64,000 nt of DNA from Thamnaconus septentrionalis. Taxonomy: Eukaryota > Chordata > Actinopteri > Tetraodontiformes > Monacanthidae. The notes under the pieces were generated by a model. The model saw only the letters and a list, made by a program, of their open reading frames with translations. It was not told the origin of the DNA and searched no databases. Below are positions 36,561 through 48,420 of the stretch, one piece after another; the stretch's first letter is position 1; each line of letters starts with the position of its first letter. Made by a program: the position numbers and the translations under genes. The stretch is from NCBI GenBank assembly GCA_009823395.1, contig CM020509.1, positions 11,583,001 to 11,647,000 of the forward strand, given 5' to 3'.

Positions 36561-39500
36561 AAATACACCTGAATTTAATGTCATTTAACTGAGTCAGAAA
36601 CGGATAACATGTCCTGTTTGAAAGATAATTAAGCAAAACTTTTTACCCCCCTCCGCTCTTGACGGCCTTTGGCAAGACTTTATTCAAACACTGGAGTGCA
36701 TTGTGGTTCCTCAGTCAGCAGTCATGGGATCTGATTCGGCGGATCGAACATGATTGGCAGAAGCTTTTTCAATCGCTCATCCCTCTACAAACACTTGATA
36801 CCGCCTTTTTCCCACCCACGAGAGACAAACGCAGTCGTTTCTGGGAAACATTCAGTCAGTCATTGCGTCTGCAAATACCTGCATATTTCCTCTCTGCTTT
36901 GCCTTGTGCACACACACACACATTCAAAGGTATTTATACCATGAACTAAACTACAGTATGTGGAGGCTGTTAAGATGTGAGCTGCAGATCTCATTAGTGT
37001 TAAACTCTTAGGGGCACGGACACCAGAGGGATCAGAGGGTTTTAGGGCTTTGTAGCTTGATGTTATCAGATCATACACTCTTTAAATTATTTTCACCATC
37101 TAAAACAAGATGTTTGGACTCACCCTTTTTTTGTACACTTTGAAACTTAGCGTATTTCATGTTTGCTTTCATTTCTCAGGTATTATTTATTTTCTTCGAT
37201 GAGGATTTATTTAGTTATTTATTTTTTATTCTTACTCAGATTTATAGAAAATAGCCCTGAGGATCAATCAATCGTTATTTTTTTTATTTCCTTTTTCATG
37301 GGGATGTGAGTCAAACTGTTCTGGTGTTGCTCACTAAAGAGGACTTCTCCGCTCTGCGTGCACCGGTGTGGCCTGACTTGTTTTGACAGCGCAGCAGCCT
37401 TCATGGCAGAAGAAGCGGTGTTCCACTAGGACAGGGCTACCTGCGCAAGCCTTCAGCGAATAGTTTGACCTCCGTTCGTAGCGTCCATGGGCAGGAGTTG
37501 GCTGATTAATGATGGATCAAGCAGAGTCGTTTTGTTGCAGTGTTTCTTCATCACACACCTAATAAAAAAAAAAAAAGAAGTGTTGATCACCTGTTAGAGC
37601 TTGAAGTGTCATAAAATAAGTGGTTGCCAACCAGCTCTTCGCATCTTTATTTTTTTTCTCCTTCCCCCTGCACAGAAAAAGAACATCCGCACCCCCAGAG
37701 CTTCAATAATTTGGTGATCATGAGAATATTCCTCACGAGGAAGGCCTCCCTGTTTCTTCTCCAAACACTCAGAAAATAAGAGAATTTTGTCCTTGTAAGG
37801 AATGGCTGAACAAGAGGCAGCTCTGGAAGTCAAAATGGGGACCTCAGAGAGAACCAGTAATCACCCACTGATGTCTGAACTCATTCAATGAAGTCACCAT
37901 TTTTTTTCTGTTCCCTGGTAAGCAATGTGGAACGAACAGACTCTCCAATATTTAACCCACGTGCTGGGTGCTGGGTGCTCACTACAGTCTCAGTGGCTAC
38001 CACAGACATAATATAAACCACCTAAGCACAGTGAGAATTCACTCTCAGTCTCTCTAGATGCCTTTTTTATTATTGCCAGGTCCCTCTACCTCTATGCCAA
38101 CCTGCTGCGAGAAGTAGCTCAGATCCTTTACAGACAATTTTTTTTTTTTTATGCGTGGCAGGGTCTGCGGAATCACTTCAACCTATCTTCAGTTCATACT
38201 GTAACTCTAAGAGAGCAGCACTCCGTGTACTTTACCTGCTCTGACAATATCCCATTTAATCACTGCCATATGTTGTGTTGAAAGCTATTGGACTGTGTTT
38301 GCTTTGTCTTCTGTCTTGCCCACTTCCATTTCCATTTTATTCACTGTGCAGCCAGAGAGTCTCCAAATTGGGGTGCGTCTTTTTGAAATAGGAGCCGAAC
38401 ACAATAAGGTCTGGTGTTTATAATCAATTATTTATCCAATATTTTAATGATCAGAGTGCCTGGGGTGATCAAAGGCTTGGCTGTAGCTCCACTGCTTTTG
38501 CTCACTAAGACAGCGCTCTGCACTTTGATGTGGTACAGCAACAAATGCATTTATCTTCAGCATAACTCTCTTCCATGGCTTTTACATGCTGGCGCTTAGA
38601 AAACCGCCAGTCTGCGAGACAAGCCACCGGGGGGGAGGTGAGGTGGAGGGGTGGTGATCAGAAACAGCCGAGCATTAAAAGTACTTTTTTTTTTTTTTTT
38701 TTCTGAACGTCATCTCAATCAGAGACGATCACGGGTCACCTTCACACTGTTCTCATGTACATTACCGCATCCTGTGTTTTAATTGGCTGGCACGGTCACT
38801 AACTTGAAGATGGAGTCACGAGATGTTGAATAAAACATGACTTGGAGAAGAAACAGACCTTCCGACGGCAGCCCGAAGTGAAACATGCCTGAAGTGACCA
38901 ATTGGTCGATGCAAATGCGCTATACTTAAGCAGACCTGTCACATGTTTGGCGGCTGCGATGTGTAACACGATCAGTCAGTGCATTTAATTACATTCTTAA
39001 AAAAGATCCTGATATAACCTTTACCATTATTTTCTATTTATATAATTCTATTTCCATGCTTTTGACATGTGACGTAGCCATACAGACTGCCTACAAGCTT
39101 CAGAGAAATGTTGGATTATGCATCCCTGCCTATTTTGATTTAGTTATTATTTAATCGTTACAACTTAGAAAGTTTGTATTGCACTGTTTTAAAAGTTTGT
39201 CTTGTACAAGCTCAAAGAGCATTGTACCTTCTCAGATGTATTTTATAAGAAGTCTCGATGAAGTTAAATCAATAAACACAGCGCTTTCATTTCTGTACTT
39301 GTGAATAAAAACTACTGCCGACCTTCCAGCACTTTTCCAGTGGTTGTGAGTTTTCAAAACTTCCTCAATCAATTTTTGTTGGAGGACTGGCACAAAACTA
39401 GCTTTTAATTTTCATTTCTTTTTTTTTTTCTTTATCGACATAAAGTTTGATTAGTCAAGTCTAATAGGTAAGCAAAACTCAATTATGCCTCGCAAGTTTT

Positions 39501-39589
39501 GCCTCATAAAAAAAATGTGTATATATATATATAGATATATTACCAACAGAAAAATACAATCCCTCTCATCAGGCGTAATAGCCCAATTT
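36561..39589. other. Intron stretch, nothing recognised apart from simple runs
   Basis: Contains T-runs at 38140-38151 and 38685-38701 and an octamer ATGCAAAT at 38909-38916. No gene is recognised. Confidence 0.5.
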
Positions 39590-39870
39590 AATCATTGTCG
39601 AGCTCGCGACAAATTACAAACGCATTAAACTCATCAAAAGGACACAATTGCCACGGTGTCACCTCTGTTGGAGTAAACGCCCTGCAAAGTGCAAAACTCC
39701 ACTCTTAAACAGTTTGACTCGGGCAGGTATTTAGTCATCGCCGAGATTGCACATATTAATTGACTTGAGCTGTTGCCCATAAAGATCCAGCTCGTTGTTG
39801 ATGAACAGCTCGAGCTGCACAGCTCTATTGCTCAGCGGCAACCTCGGCGGCAGAATAATAATGGTGGGAT
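39590..39870. other. Complex block, candidate conserved non-coding element
   Basis: Repeat-free, with catattaattgacttgagc, cgagctcgcgacaaattac and ctcgttgttgatgaacagc. Its sharp start and end against low-complexity flanks suggest a discrete element. Confidence 0.35.
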
Positions 39871-40586
39871 AATCTGTTGACACATTCTTGTTTTCTTTCC
39901 ATTGTTTTATCGTTCCACCCCACTACTCCTCCCTTCTTCCCTCCTGTCTAAGATCCTCCTTGCTGCCAGATTCCCCCTATTTTCTTTGCAAATCAAGTCA
40001 TGTATTCAGATTATTATACGCAGTACAAAGGAAACAAAATTGCCGATTAAAAATTAAACACTCTTATCTCTCTGTGAGTTATCTTGGTCCCCGGAGAGAG
40101 GATGCTATTTTGCGGGCTTGCGGGTGTCTTTTGTTCCTAATTTAGAAGCTTGTCACTGTTTATTGTTAATTTTTGATGCTCCATTTGATATTCTGCTCAC
40201 TTTCCTCCTTGACACGCCAGGAAAACATCTTTATCAAAGTGTCAGTCGTGTGGCTCGTCTTGTCGGCGTGTCAGGTTTGCCCCGTTCTTTACATTAGTGG
40301 CCAGAGTGTGTACTCTGCTGCCCCGTTCAGGTGCCGAAAATGTGCTGTACAAACTGTGTGCGGGTGGGAAATCAATACGCATTCAAATCTCACTCCCGGC
40401 TAAAAAGTACTTAAAAGCCTCAAACCCATTGTCAATTGTGAACTCTGACTGACTAGCGGGAGATTGGAAAGTTCCTGGTGCAGTTTTCTTTGCTGTGTGT
40501 TCCAAATCCATTTCCATAGTAAAGTCTCTGTAGAGTTACAGTCAGATCAGAGTGTAAAATGAATATTCCTCTATCTGTCTTTGCAG

Positions 40587-40622
40587 GAGGCCTGTCAACT
40601 TGGCAAGATAACGTCCATGAAT
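40587..40622 (+). other. Candidate 36-nt microexon (phase 0)
   Basis: The segment is preceded by ctctatctgtctttgcag and followed by gtaagt, both good matches to vertebrate splice consensus. Its length is a multiple of three and it has no stop in phase 0, the phase in which the secure protocadherin exon at 49636 is entered. It would insert EACQLGKITSMN just before the RRVTF motif. Delta-1 protocadherin transcripts are known to vary by small exons in this part of the tail. I do not recognise the peptide, and chance pseudo-exons are common in large introns. Confidence 0.2.
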
Positions 40623-41047
40623 GTAAGTCTAATACTGCCTGCCCTTTTCTTGCATGTCTCTTTCCACACAGTCAGAGCAAGAGTCAATACTGGGAATTGT
40701 GGTGTTCATTAGTTTGTCGAAACATATTTTATGTTACAAGTAGTGATCAGTTGTGCAACGAGTAGTAGTTGTAGAGAAAATCTGCTTTGGGGGAAATTTT
40801 TAAAATGCATTTAAAATATAGTTTATTTAGTATTATCTGTTTGATATTAACACAAATATTACAGCTCTAAGTGAAACAGCTGTAATATTTACTCTGCCTC
40901 TGCATCACTTAAACACAATGAATTAATAAACACACATGAAAGCAAAACATGCCAAACAAAAATTATACTTAAGGGCCAAAGTTGCAAAAGGGAAAACATT
41001 CAGTGATCCAATGCCAGTCGATGTTAATGCAGTTGCTTAGTATAATG

Positions 41048-41176
41048 CCATGCAAGTATATGGCGTCAAAAATCAACTTTGTCCTTAAGACATGGGGCCA
41101 CTTGCAGGTTCATCGGGATCCCTCAAGACACAGCCACGTCAAATTTGGCGTGACAGAGAAAGTTTGAGAACCACTG
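41048..41176 (+). mobile_element. Internally deleted copy of the 16-kb repeat, hAT-like, with 8-bp target duplication
   Basis: The segment starts ccatgcaagtatatgg and ends gagaaagtttgagaaccactg, matching the outer ends of the 16083-16487 repeat but lacking the telomere-like spacer, one unit and the G-rich part. It is flanked by exact 8-bp direct repeats gtataatg at 41040-41047 and 41177-41184. Eight-base duplications are the hallmark of hAT transposition, and the 3' end fits a hAT terminal repeat. The 5' end is not an obvious inverted match of the 3' end, which is odd for an intact element. Confidence 0.6.
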
Positions 41177-41475
41177 GTATAATGGATTTGATTATATGTC
41201 TAAATATGATGTTTGATTTGGACCGTTTTGCTTCGTCACTCAGACTTTTCCACAATCTGATTCCTTTCACTGAAATGCAGCACTCCTTCTATATGGTTCA
41301 AAATCTTGGCTTTAAAAACCTAATTTCCCTATAAAATTATATCAACTTTCTCTCTTTGAAAGATCACAAATCAAAAGATACTCTAAGGTGAACTTAATTT
41401 GACCTTCTTTAGACTTTTGAAAGCACATGACCAGTACTTGAAATACATCAATGTTGTATAACAAGGTGATTAACT

Positions 41476-41501
41476 TAATACCAAGGAATTCCTTGGTATT
41501 A
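41476..41501. repeat. 26-bp perfect palindrome
   Basis: The sequence taataccaagg-aatt-ccttggtatta reads identically on both strands, with no central spacer, centred between 41488 and 41489. It could form a cruciform or bind a dimeric factor. No terminator-like context exists. Confidence 0.9.
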
Positions 41502-41869
41502 GGAAATCCAAAGAAAGAATCCAGCAGGTGAGTCTAAAGGTGAATTATCCTGGCTGAGAAGTCAAACTTGACTTCAGACCCCAGTGAGTGTAGTCTACTG
41601 TTCTGTGATAGAGATGCATAGTTGATCTGTAGAAAGTAAAAATGTGCCAAAAATATGACAAGTTGAAAAGCTTAACTCGAGGCTAGATATCTTAATTTCC
41701 AAAAGATTGATTTGTAGCGTTAACCTTTTAAAATCTGCTTCAGTTGTACTAATCTGCCCTACAGATCTGAGCGAAGGTAGCCAATTTTACAAAATTTGCC
41801 AAATGACCCTTACACTGTTTTTATTTTTATACGCTTGAATTTAAGAAAAAAAGAAGAAAATCCCCAACC

Positions 41870-42260
41870 CCGAAGGGCAAATTCTTCATATGCACTGAGT
41901 TGTTTTCTGCATTCACTTCTTCCCGTCGGGAGGTGTAGGTGGTGGCGGTAGTTGTAGGTGTAAATGTGAAAGGGGAATTCATCTCAATTCGCAGCGGCCG
42001 CATCCCTAACAAGCTGCAGTTTACTACAAATCTGCAACCTGCGGCAGGGAAAATGCCGCCCTTTCTTGTAGACTTTTTCATTAGCGGCTATAAAATGCAC
42101 CGCTCCGTTCCCAGGTTGCAAAAGATCCATCCCGTTTCATCCGTGCGCACACTTAAGGAAGCCTCGGCCGCTACCGCAGGAGGAGTGGATTTAAAATTTA
42201 AATATGTTTCAATTAACTTGAACAAACCTCAGACACATAATTCACTGCAATGGGCGATTG
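41870..42260. other. Complex block of uncertain nature
   Basis: Repeat-poor sequence with cattagcggctataaaatg and gtttcaattaac. It is either a conserved element or part of the neighbouring transposon remnant. Confidence 0.2.
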
Positions 42261-42278
42261 TGGATGTAGGTATCCTGA

Positions 42279-42654
42279 ATGAGGGGAGGCTGTGCAAGTT
42301 TGAGTTCCCCTGCTGCACCCTTGCTGTGGCTTGTCACCATGGAGGAGGTGCAGGGACAGAGGCATTCCACCACCTACCCTGTGGTAATTGCCTCCATCCC
42401 TAAGGCCACACCAGAGCCAAGTGCATCAGAGGGTGACAAGAGAGCAGACGATGAGTATGAGAATGGTGAGGAAAGCTAGATGGAGCCAAGACTGCAGGAA
42501 GAGAAAAGACAGAGACAGAAAGAGTCAGGCGGAGCTTCTGGATTGTCTCAAAGAACAATCAGCAAATAAAACGAAGGGGGGCAGAACAAAGAGCCATACA
42601 GCGAGAAGAGACTGGCTCTTTTCTCTGCTGGAGAGGCTCAATAAAAATAAATAA
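42279..42654 (+). pseudogene. Possible remnant of a second transposon protein (coiled, basic C-terminus)
   Basis: Two overlapping frames on the + strand give ATPEPSASEGDKRADDEYENGEE and then a basic, heptad-like stretch with QAELLDCLKEQ and DWLFSLLERL before a stop at 42652-42654. Harbinger elements often carry a second Myb/SANT-like protein ending in a charged helix, and the transposase fossil lies about 600 bases away in convergent orientation. No SANT core is visible, so this link is conjecture. The end of the reading frame merges into an (AATA)n run. Confidence 0.15.
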
Positions 42655-43251
42655 ATAAATAATTTATAGTCTTTTAAACTCATTAAAATCCCTAAAAGTG
42701 TCCTACAAAGATTTGTGTCAGTGGGATACTGGGTGGGCTGCTGTCCCACAGTCTCGGCCATCGACTGCATCTTCTATTGAATGTTTTGTTGCTTTTTTTT
42801 TTTTCTATCATGTCTTCAGAAAAAAGGGAGAGTAACACATCAAATGCACTCAGTTTGAATATCAAAATTGCGTCAAACAATATTTATGTGAGCAAAACGG
42901 TTCCGTAAAGCATCTTGAAGAAAAATAAATGAATTTATTGTTATTTTCCCTCCTTACTTGCTCATAGTCACTGTCACGGAGTGCTTCCTTTTAAAGCGAG
43001 CAAGCACCTCTGTGGACAGCCGGTCATGCCAGGAAGCACCACTGATTGTTGCCCACTCCACCTCGCGCAGTTTCCTCCTCGGGCTCATCCCGCAGAGCTG
43101 TAGCCACAAGGCAAATGCTACCGAGGGCGGAACGCGCTGCTAACCCTAAGATGGCTGTAGCCAAACCCAGTTAGGTACCAGATAATAGTAGCTAAAAAAA
43201 AAAATACATATATATGTAAAAAAAGAAAAAGTACCATATATTCATCCAATT

Positions 43252-43629
43252 TTATACCAGGGTGTGCTGCTCTTGCATCACGAACAGTCCCAGTCCCAGT
43301 AAGTCAAAGAAACTGGCCTGCTGGTCACAAATGGCCTGCAGGAAAATGGATTGCAACAGTTTCGCCGTTGCCCGAAGCGCCGGCCGTCAGAGGTGTGTGG
43401 CGGCATTAATTCAGACATGGCTGGTGTCAATTCCTCCAGCTGCTTCCATGAAAAGGCCCCGCCGTCCTGCCAGCCCTGCACACCCACAGGACACTTCCAA
43501 TAGGTCTTCCTGGGTTCTCATTCAGCGGATCGCCTTGTGGCGAGCGGCCACCGCCTCCTCAGCGGCTGTCGGGATGATGTGGCGGACCGTGAAACGAGTC
43601 ATTCCAAACTCTCTGGGGGCCACCCAGTG
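43252..43629 (-). pseudogene. Fossil PIF/Harbinger-type transposase fragment (HTH plus first catalytic Asp region)
   Basis: Read on the minus strand from 43629 to 43252, one continuous frame gives a decayed protein with three internal TGA codons (43522-43524, 43411-43413, 43387-43389) and no obvious frameshift. REFGMTRFTVRHII resembles the helix-turn-helix (FGVGKSTVHRIV type) of Harbinger nucleases. Further on, GRRGLFMEAAGGIDTSHV matches the GAIDGSHV-type block that carries the first catalytic Asp (codon 43426-43428), and QSIFLQAICDQQASFFD matches the HSIxLQAVCD block that follows it. The reading frame ends at a TAA at 43252-43254. The later catalytic residues are not visible, and the N-terminal side is cut by a (GT)n microsatellite at 43627. 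Family assignment rests on these three blocks in the right order and spacing. The copy cannot encode a working enzyme. Confidence 0.6.
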
Positions 43630-43676
43630 TGTGTGTGTGTGTGTGTTTGTGTGTATGTGTGTCTATGTGTGGGGGG
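43627..43676 (+). repeat. Imperfect (GT)n microsatellite
   Basis: GT units with tt, at and ct interruptions. It interrupts the transposase fossil on its N-terminal side. Confidence 0.95.
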
Positions 43677-46039
43677 CCCCAGCGCGTTCCAGCCAGAACA
43701 AAAACACTGGGGCCTCAGGTGCCGCGCCATCCCATCAGCGTGTCCGTCCTCCGCTGAGGAGATCCAGGAGCTGAGCCAGGATGTTGCTGCGGCACAGCCA
43801 AAAAACGGCCTGTGTGTGTGTCGTGGATTCTGTCCAGCGCCAGAACACCCATGTCGACGCCGCGCGGCTGTTGCCGAGATTATTAAGATGAGAGGGAGAC
43901 AAAGTGAGACTAGGGGTTCTTTTAGGATCGGAGAGAAATTTTGCATTGCCTGAGTTGAAGAGGAAAACAGGAGGGAGTGCCGTCATACTGGATATCAGGA
44001 CGGTGGGATGCGTCTGCAGCCACAAAGTGGGATAATGCTTTTATACAACACTTTCCTAACTTTACTTAGGCCTAGTTGATTGTAGTAACGGGTAAATTGA
44101 TTCATCATCTCAACCCTTTTCTTCCCTTTCCATTTTCTTTTTTCTCGCTCTCATAAATTATTTAGATCAAGCAAGCCAAATGTTAAAATCCAGCGGTGCT
44201 GCAAAAATGCAGCCTCTTTAAATTCTTTTCAACCGCTGTTTGTTGATTGCATCAGAGGGATGGATCAAGTGACGTAGGCAAAGTAGACACCTGCCTGGAA
44301 GATTGGCTTCTATTGGCCCAAATGGCTTCTAGTCCTGTAAAACACATCCTGATTGGATTCCACATCAGACCCAGATACAAAGCAAATACTGAACATTGGC
44401 AAAATAAATTATGGGCCTTGAACAGCAGTGTGTATGTTGTTCAGATTTACTGCCCACTTGCATTTGCACACTAGTAGCTGCGATGTGAGCCAGCAATCAA
44501 CTAATGAAGCTCTTAAAATTTAAACTTGTTGTTTTACACTTATTGAAATGTTTGTTTGGCTTGCCTCGTTGGCAGCGCACCGCTCTCTGTTCGGTCCCAG
44601 CCGTCATGTTCTTGTAGTTGTATCTCACTGTACGGTATTTGTGCAGTGCATGCTTACTGTAATATATACTTTTTTTCTTTTTTTTCCCCCAGAAATGGTA
44701 TGCATTACCAGAATGTTCCCAACCGCACCTTGTCTGATAAGGGCGACTTGTATTTCATGCAAAAACACTCGATTCAACTCAACATGAGGACACAGATCCA
44801 ATAAATTGTTCACCTGCAATCCAAAACCAGAGGCCACAGAGGAGGTGGAAAAACACACTGTGTAATATTGTTTCCGAAAGCCAGAAAGGGCACAGAGGTG
44901 TGGAGGTCTGACTCCAATTCAGTTTCCTGGATTAACAAGAAGAACTGCATTTTATATCATCATAAGGCCCATGAAACATACAAAAAAAAAAAGGCATTCA
45001 AGGGTAAAAATCTGTAAAATTATGACTTTAACGCTTTAGCTCCAGCAGATAATGTTCACCAATCTAGTATTTTTTTTTTAATGTAAGCTCTGATATTTCC
45101 TTGCCCACATAACTGCTATTGAGGTTCACTGACAAAAAATAATTGCCCACAGTGCAATCCAACAAAGGAAAAACACAACATGCCTCCAAAATCTATCTGT
45201 AAGAGTCAACACTCAAGACACAACATGTCATCATCAGAACAATTGCTAAATAGTTCTACTTTTATGACAGGCCGCCAAACTACTCAGTCCTCCGTGTCCT
45301 TCTCTCTCTCAGTGAGGGGGCGGGGGGAACTAACGGACACTGTGAAGGATCACGTCTCAGCTTGTCGGATGACTCAACAAGGGACAGAAGACATTTGTAA
45401 AAGTGCATCTGATTAGCAGAGATCGCCCAGTCATCGCGCTAGAATCACCTCCTCCTTCCATGTTCCCGCTAATTCATCATCTCGCACGCAGTCGCGATGA
45501 AGCCTCTCGCTTAATAGACATTGGTGGAACGGCATGTACAGACGGAGTGGAAATGCAAGGAGCAAAAATGAAAGTGGATGTTCCGAAATCACGGAACCCT
45601 TCTCCACACCCCCTCCTTTTGCTGTTGTTGTTTTTGTTGTTGTTCTTGTTGTTCTGTCCTTTTTTTCTGTTGTAGTTGCCGGACATAAAAATTGCCATCC
45701 TGCTGCAGATGGACCCGTGTATCCAGGTGTAGGTTTGCCCACAGGCCGATCCTTAAAGTCACAGTCAATCTCACTCTGATTCACTCCTAAGTGGTTCCTG
45801 TTTGTCACTCAGAACGAGGCGCTTGTCAGCCAAGTCCTTCCCTCACTGCTATTTTCAAGAGAGTGTGAGGTGCAAAAGGGATGGGAGGCGGGTGGAGGAG
45901 GGGGTATGGGGGAGGGTAAACAGAACAACTAGAAGGACAGTGTTTTTCAGCAGCTCGCCTGCTGCCTCTGCCCAAATAAAACTGAATAAAAGAAAAAGGA
46001 AAAAAGGGAGAGAGAGAGAGGGAAAAAAAAAAAAAACAT
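43677..46039. other. Intron stretch, nothing firmly recognised
   Basis: The first 300 bases may hold the scrambled N-terminal part of the Harbinger fossil. The remainder is ordinary intron with a (TTG)n-like run at 45620-45655. Confidence 0.4.
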
Positions 46040-46450
46040 CCAGTAAACCCACAATTCCGGCTCTATCTGCACATTGCCTGGGCCGTTACCAGAGGGAGCG
46101 ATTTAGATTGGCTGGCTCGTTTCATGGCGGGACTTGGCGCGCATCTCTCCTGTTCATTTTTATCTCTGTGTACATACTTCTCAAGGCAGTGTTTTATCTG
46201 GCTGAACGGGCTTTGTTTGGTCTTGATATCTCTTACGACAGCTTGTCTTTGCTTTACGGATTGCTGGCAGCGTCTTTCAATGAGCGATAATGCCTAGCAA
46301 AACACTCACCTTGACTCCCGCGCCGTTGCTGGGTTTTCGCCGCGCCTCACGTGCGTCTATTAACACTCGCCATTACCAAAATGCCGGCGTTTCCCCATCC
46401 AGCGGCTAATTAATGGGGCCGGAATTTGTGATTAATTGTCAGAACTCCAA
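46040..46450. other. Complex block, candidate conserved non-coding element
   Basis: Contains ctgcacattgcctgggcc, gagcgataatgcctagc and ggctaattaatggggcc. Few repeats. Confidence 0.3.
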
Positions 46451-47264
46451 ACAACTTTTGCCGCGAGTGCGTTTTCAAATCAAATTAGTCCCCCACCCTC
46501 CTCTTCTACTTCTTAGAGTCTGGCAGCAAATTGAGCAGGCTTATATAAACATCATTCAGATGAAAAAGCAAAAAAAAACAAAAAACCTGAATGCAATCCC
46601 TCATGTAAAATGACTGGGTCCTAATTGTCATGGACAGCTGTTTGTTGTAATAGATTCTGGCTGCCATTGTTGGAGCAAGTTAGTAATTAGAGTCATGTGG
46701 AGAGGAGGTGGGGTATCTGTAGAGCTGCCAGCCACATTATAAGTGGGCTCTTCCTCTTTTTTTTTTTTTCTTTCGTTTGCTGCTGGAACCTTGACTATGC
46801 TCATGTGCACATTCCCCTCTGCAAGTGGGAAAATAAAAAAATAAAGAGGCTGCCAACAGTGTTTCAGAACAAGCAGATATTTAGGCTAGTGGAAAAAAAA
46901 ACACAACGTGGGCAAACACGGCAGGCAGAAGAAGTGTGTATGGATTAGCCAGTGAGCTATTTGTTTCGTCCAGGTTGAATAAAACAGTTTTATTTGTGGG
47001 GTTTGGAGGGAGGTATCTGTGCATGGAAGTGGAGCTCTTTATGGCATCAGGAGATGCAAAAAACGTGCGCGGAGGGGGAAAAAAAAAACAGGATTAGTTT
47101 GGAGAAGAGCATTGTGTAATCATTGCATATTGACAGCATGGCAGAGTCGTACGTGTTGGAGGAATTAGAGCAGAGACGGCTCTTTTGCTTCTCCTGCTTC
47201 ATACGTCTTTTCCAGATGCCACACCGGAAGATAGCTTTTATATCACACTGAAATGCAGGAGGTT

Positions 47265-47265
<1 letters not shown>

Positions 47266-47322
<57 letters not shown>

Positions 47323-47342
47323 GTGTGTGTGTGTGCGTGTGT
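47266..47342 (+). repeat. (GT)n microsatellite
   Basis: About 38 units with two gc interruptions, the longest GT tract in the window. Confidence 0.98.
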
Positions 47343-47909
47343 TCTCGCTGACTGCGAGCTCCCTTCTCTCATTTTCTCCTTATTTTTCTGTGTTTTTTTC
47401 TTTTTTCCTCCCCACCGGCGCACACTACCGCTAACGCTCTCACACTGATTTGTGGCCTTGGGATCTGGATGAGTCAAGTAAATAGAACATTTAGCTAGCC
47501 GTTTCCAACATTTGCGGCGTTGAAAAGCACTCAGTCGTGCTTTCAGGATACTAATTGTGTGGATTTAGCTTGGTCAACCTCCTCCGCAGGTCTTTTTCTT
47601 GCCCTTCCTATGTTTTTTTTTTTTTTTTTTACTTTTTGGAAGTTTTTCTTCCATTAGCACCAGGGGCCTGGTTTGCCCTCGCCCTCTATATGTTAGATTT
47701 CCAAACAATGGTCTCGCCATACAGCGGTACATACAGATAAGTGAGTAAATTAATAAATATATATATTTTATTAATATATTTTTTAAAAGTACAACGTCCC
47801 ATGAAATAGATTTTCAGGTCTTTATTTAGCCATCTGTTCACAGCCTTGCTTTATTCGGGACTGAGCCCCGGCGATTAGACCAGCTTTGACCCGTTTGTTT
47901 TTGCTCTGT

Positions 47910-47935
47910 TTATTATTATTATTATTATTATTATT
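47910..47935 (+). repeat. (TTA)n microsatellite
   Basis: Eight to nine units. Confidence 0.95.
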
Positions 47936-48039
47936 GTCATTATTTTTTTTTCTTTTTCTCGGCACCTGCGCTTTAAACCTCAATTTCACCCCCTTAACAT
48001 ACCTGGATCGTTGCACAATCTTACACGCAGGTCAGAACC

Positions 48040-48420
48040 CTTGAAAAATTTCTTTTTTTTTGAAGAATTTTACACACTTGCTCAATAGCGCCTCCTACAT
48101 AGACCAAAAAACTAGAATGGCCATAGCGCCCTCTAGGAAGGTCGTAGACACATGGGACAAAGACCCATGTGTTCCTTGAATTCAGACCTAATTTTCATAA
48201 ATGCTAACCTATAACCCCAAACAAACCAGAAGTGAGATATTTTCACTTGTTTGAAAAACTCTCAAAACACCACAATCAGGAACTGTAGGTGTGACAGCCT
48301 TGAAATCGGAGTATGAATTCTTGGTTCATACTTCCTGTGTGACATCACACAGGGTCATTTCACAGAGCGGTGAGTTTAAAAACAGGCTTGTGAAGTAAAG
48401 GATGGACTTTTCTCATTTCT
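48040..48420 (+). repeat. Probable dispersed repeat
   Basis: The block contains two copies of an agcgcc-type string (caatagcgcctcctac and catagcgccctctagg) and a distinctive unstructured A/T-rich sequence ending in tgtgacatcacacaggg. It resembles teleost interspersed repeats carrying tagcgccccct strings. No terminal repeats or target duplication were identified. Confidence 0.35.

Larger units (their letters stand above)
46451..48039. other. Intron stretch with two microsatellites
   Basis: Apart from the (GT)n and (TTA)n tracts listed separately and T-runs at 46760 and 47610-47630, nothing is recognised. Confidence 0.5.

Noticed and set aside
41939..42403. 154-codon + strand open frame
   Set aside because: No recognisable domain; the sequence texture fits a non-coding block or transposon remnant better.
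43262..43774. 170-codon + strand open frame
   Set aside because: It is antisense to the transposase fossil, whose minus-strand frame has family-specific motifs, and it continues through a GT microsatellite.
43599..43946. Minus-strand frame with a hydrophobic start resembling a secreted peptide precursor
   Set aside because: No recognised hormone or neuropeptide pattern after the hydrophobic stretch, and the frame ends in a microsatellite; better explained as debris around the transposon fossil.
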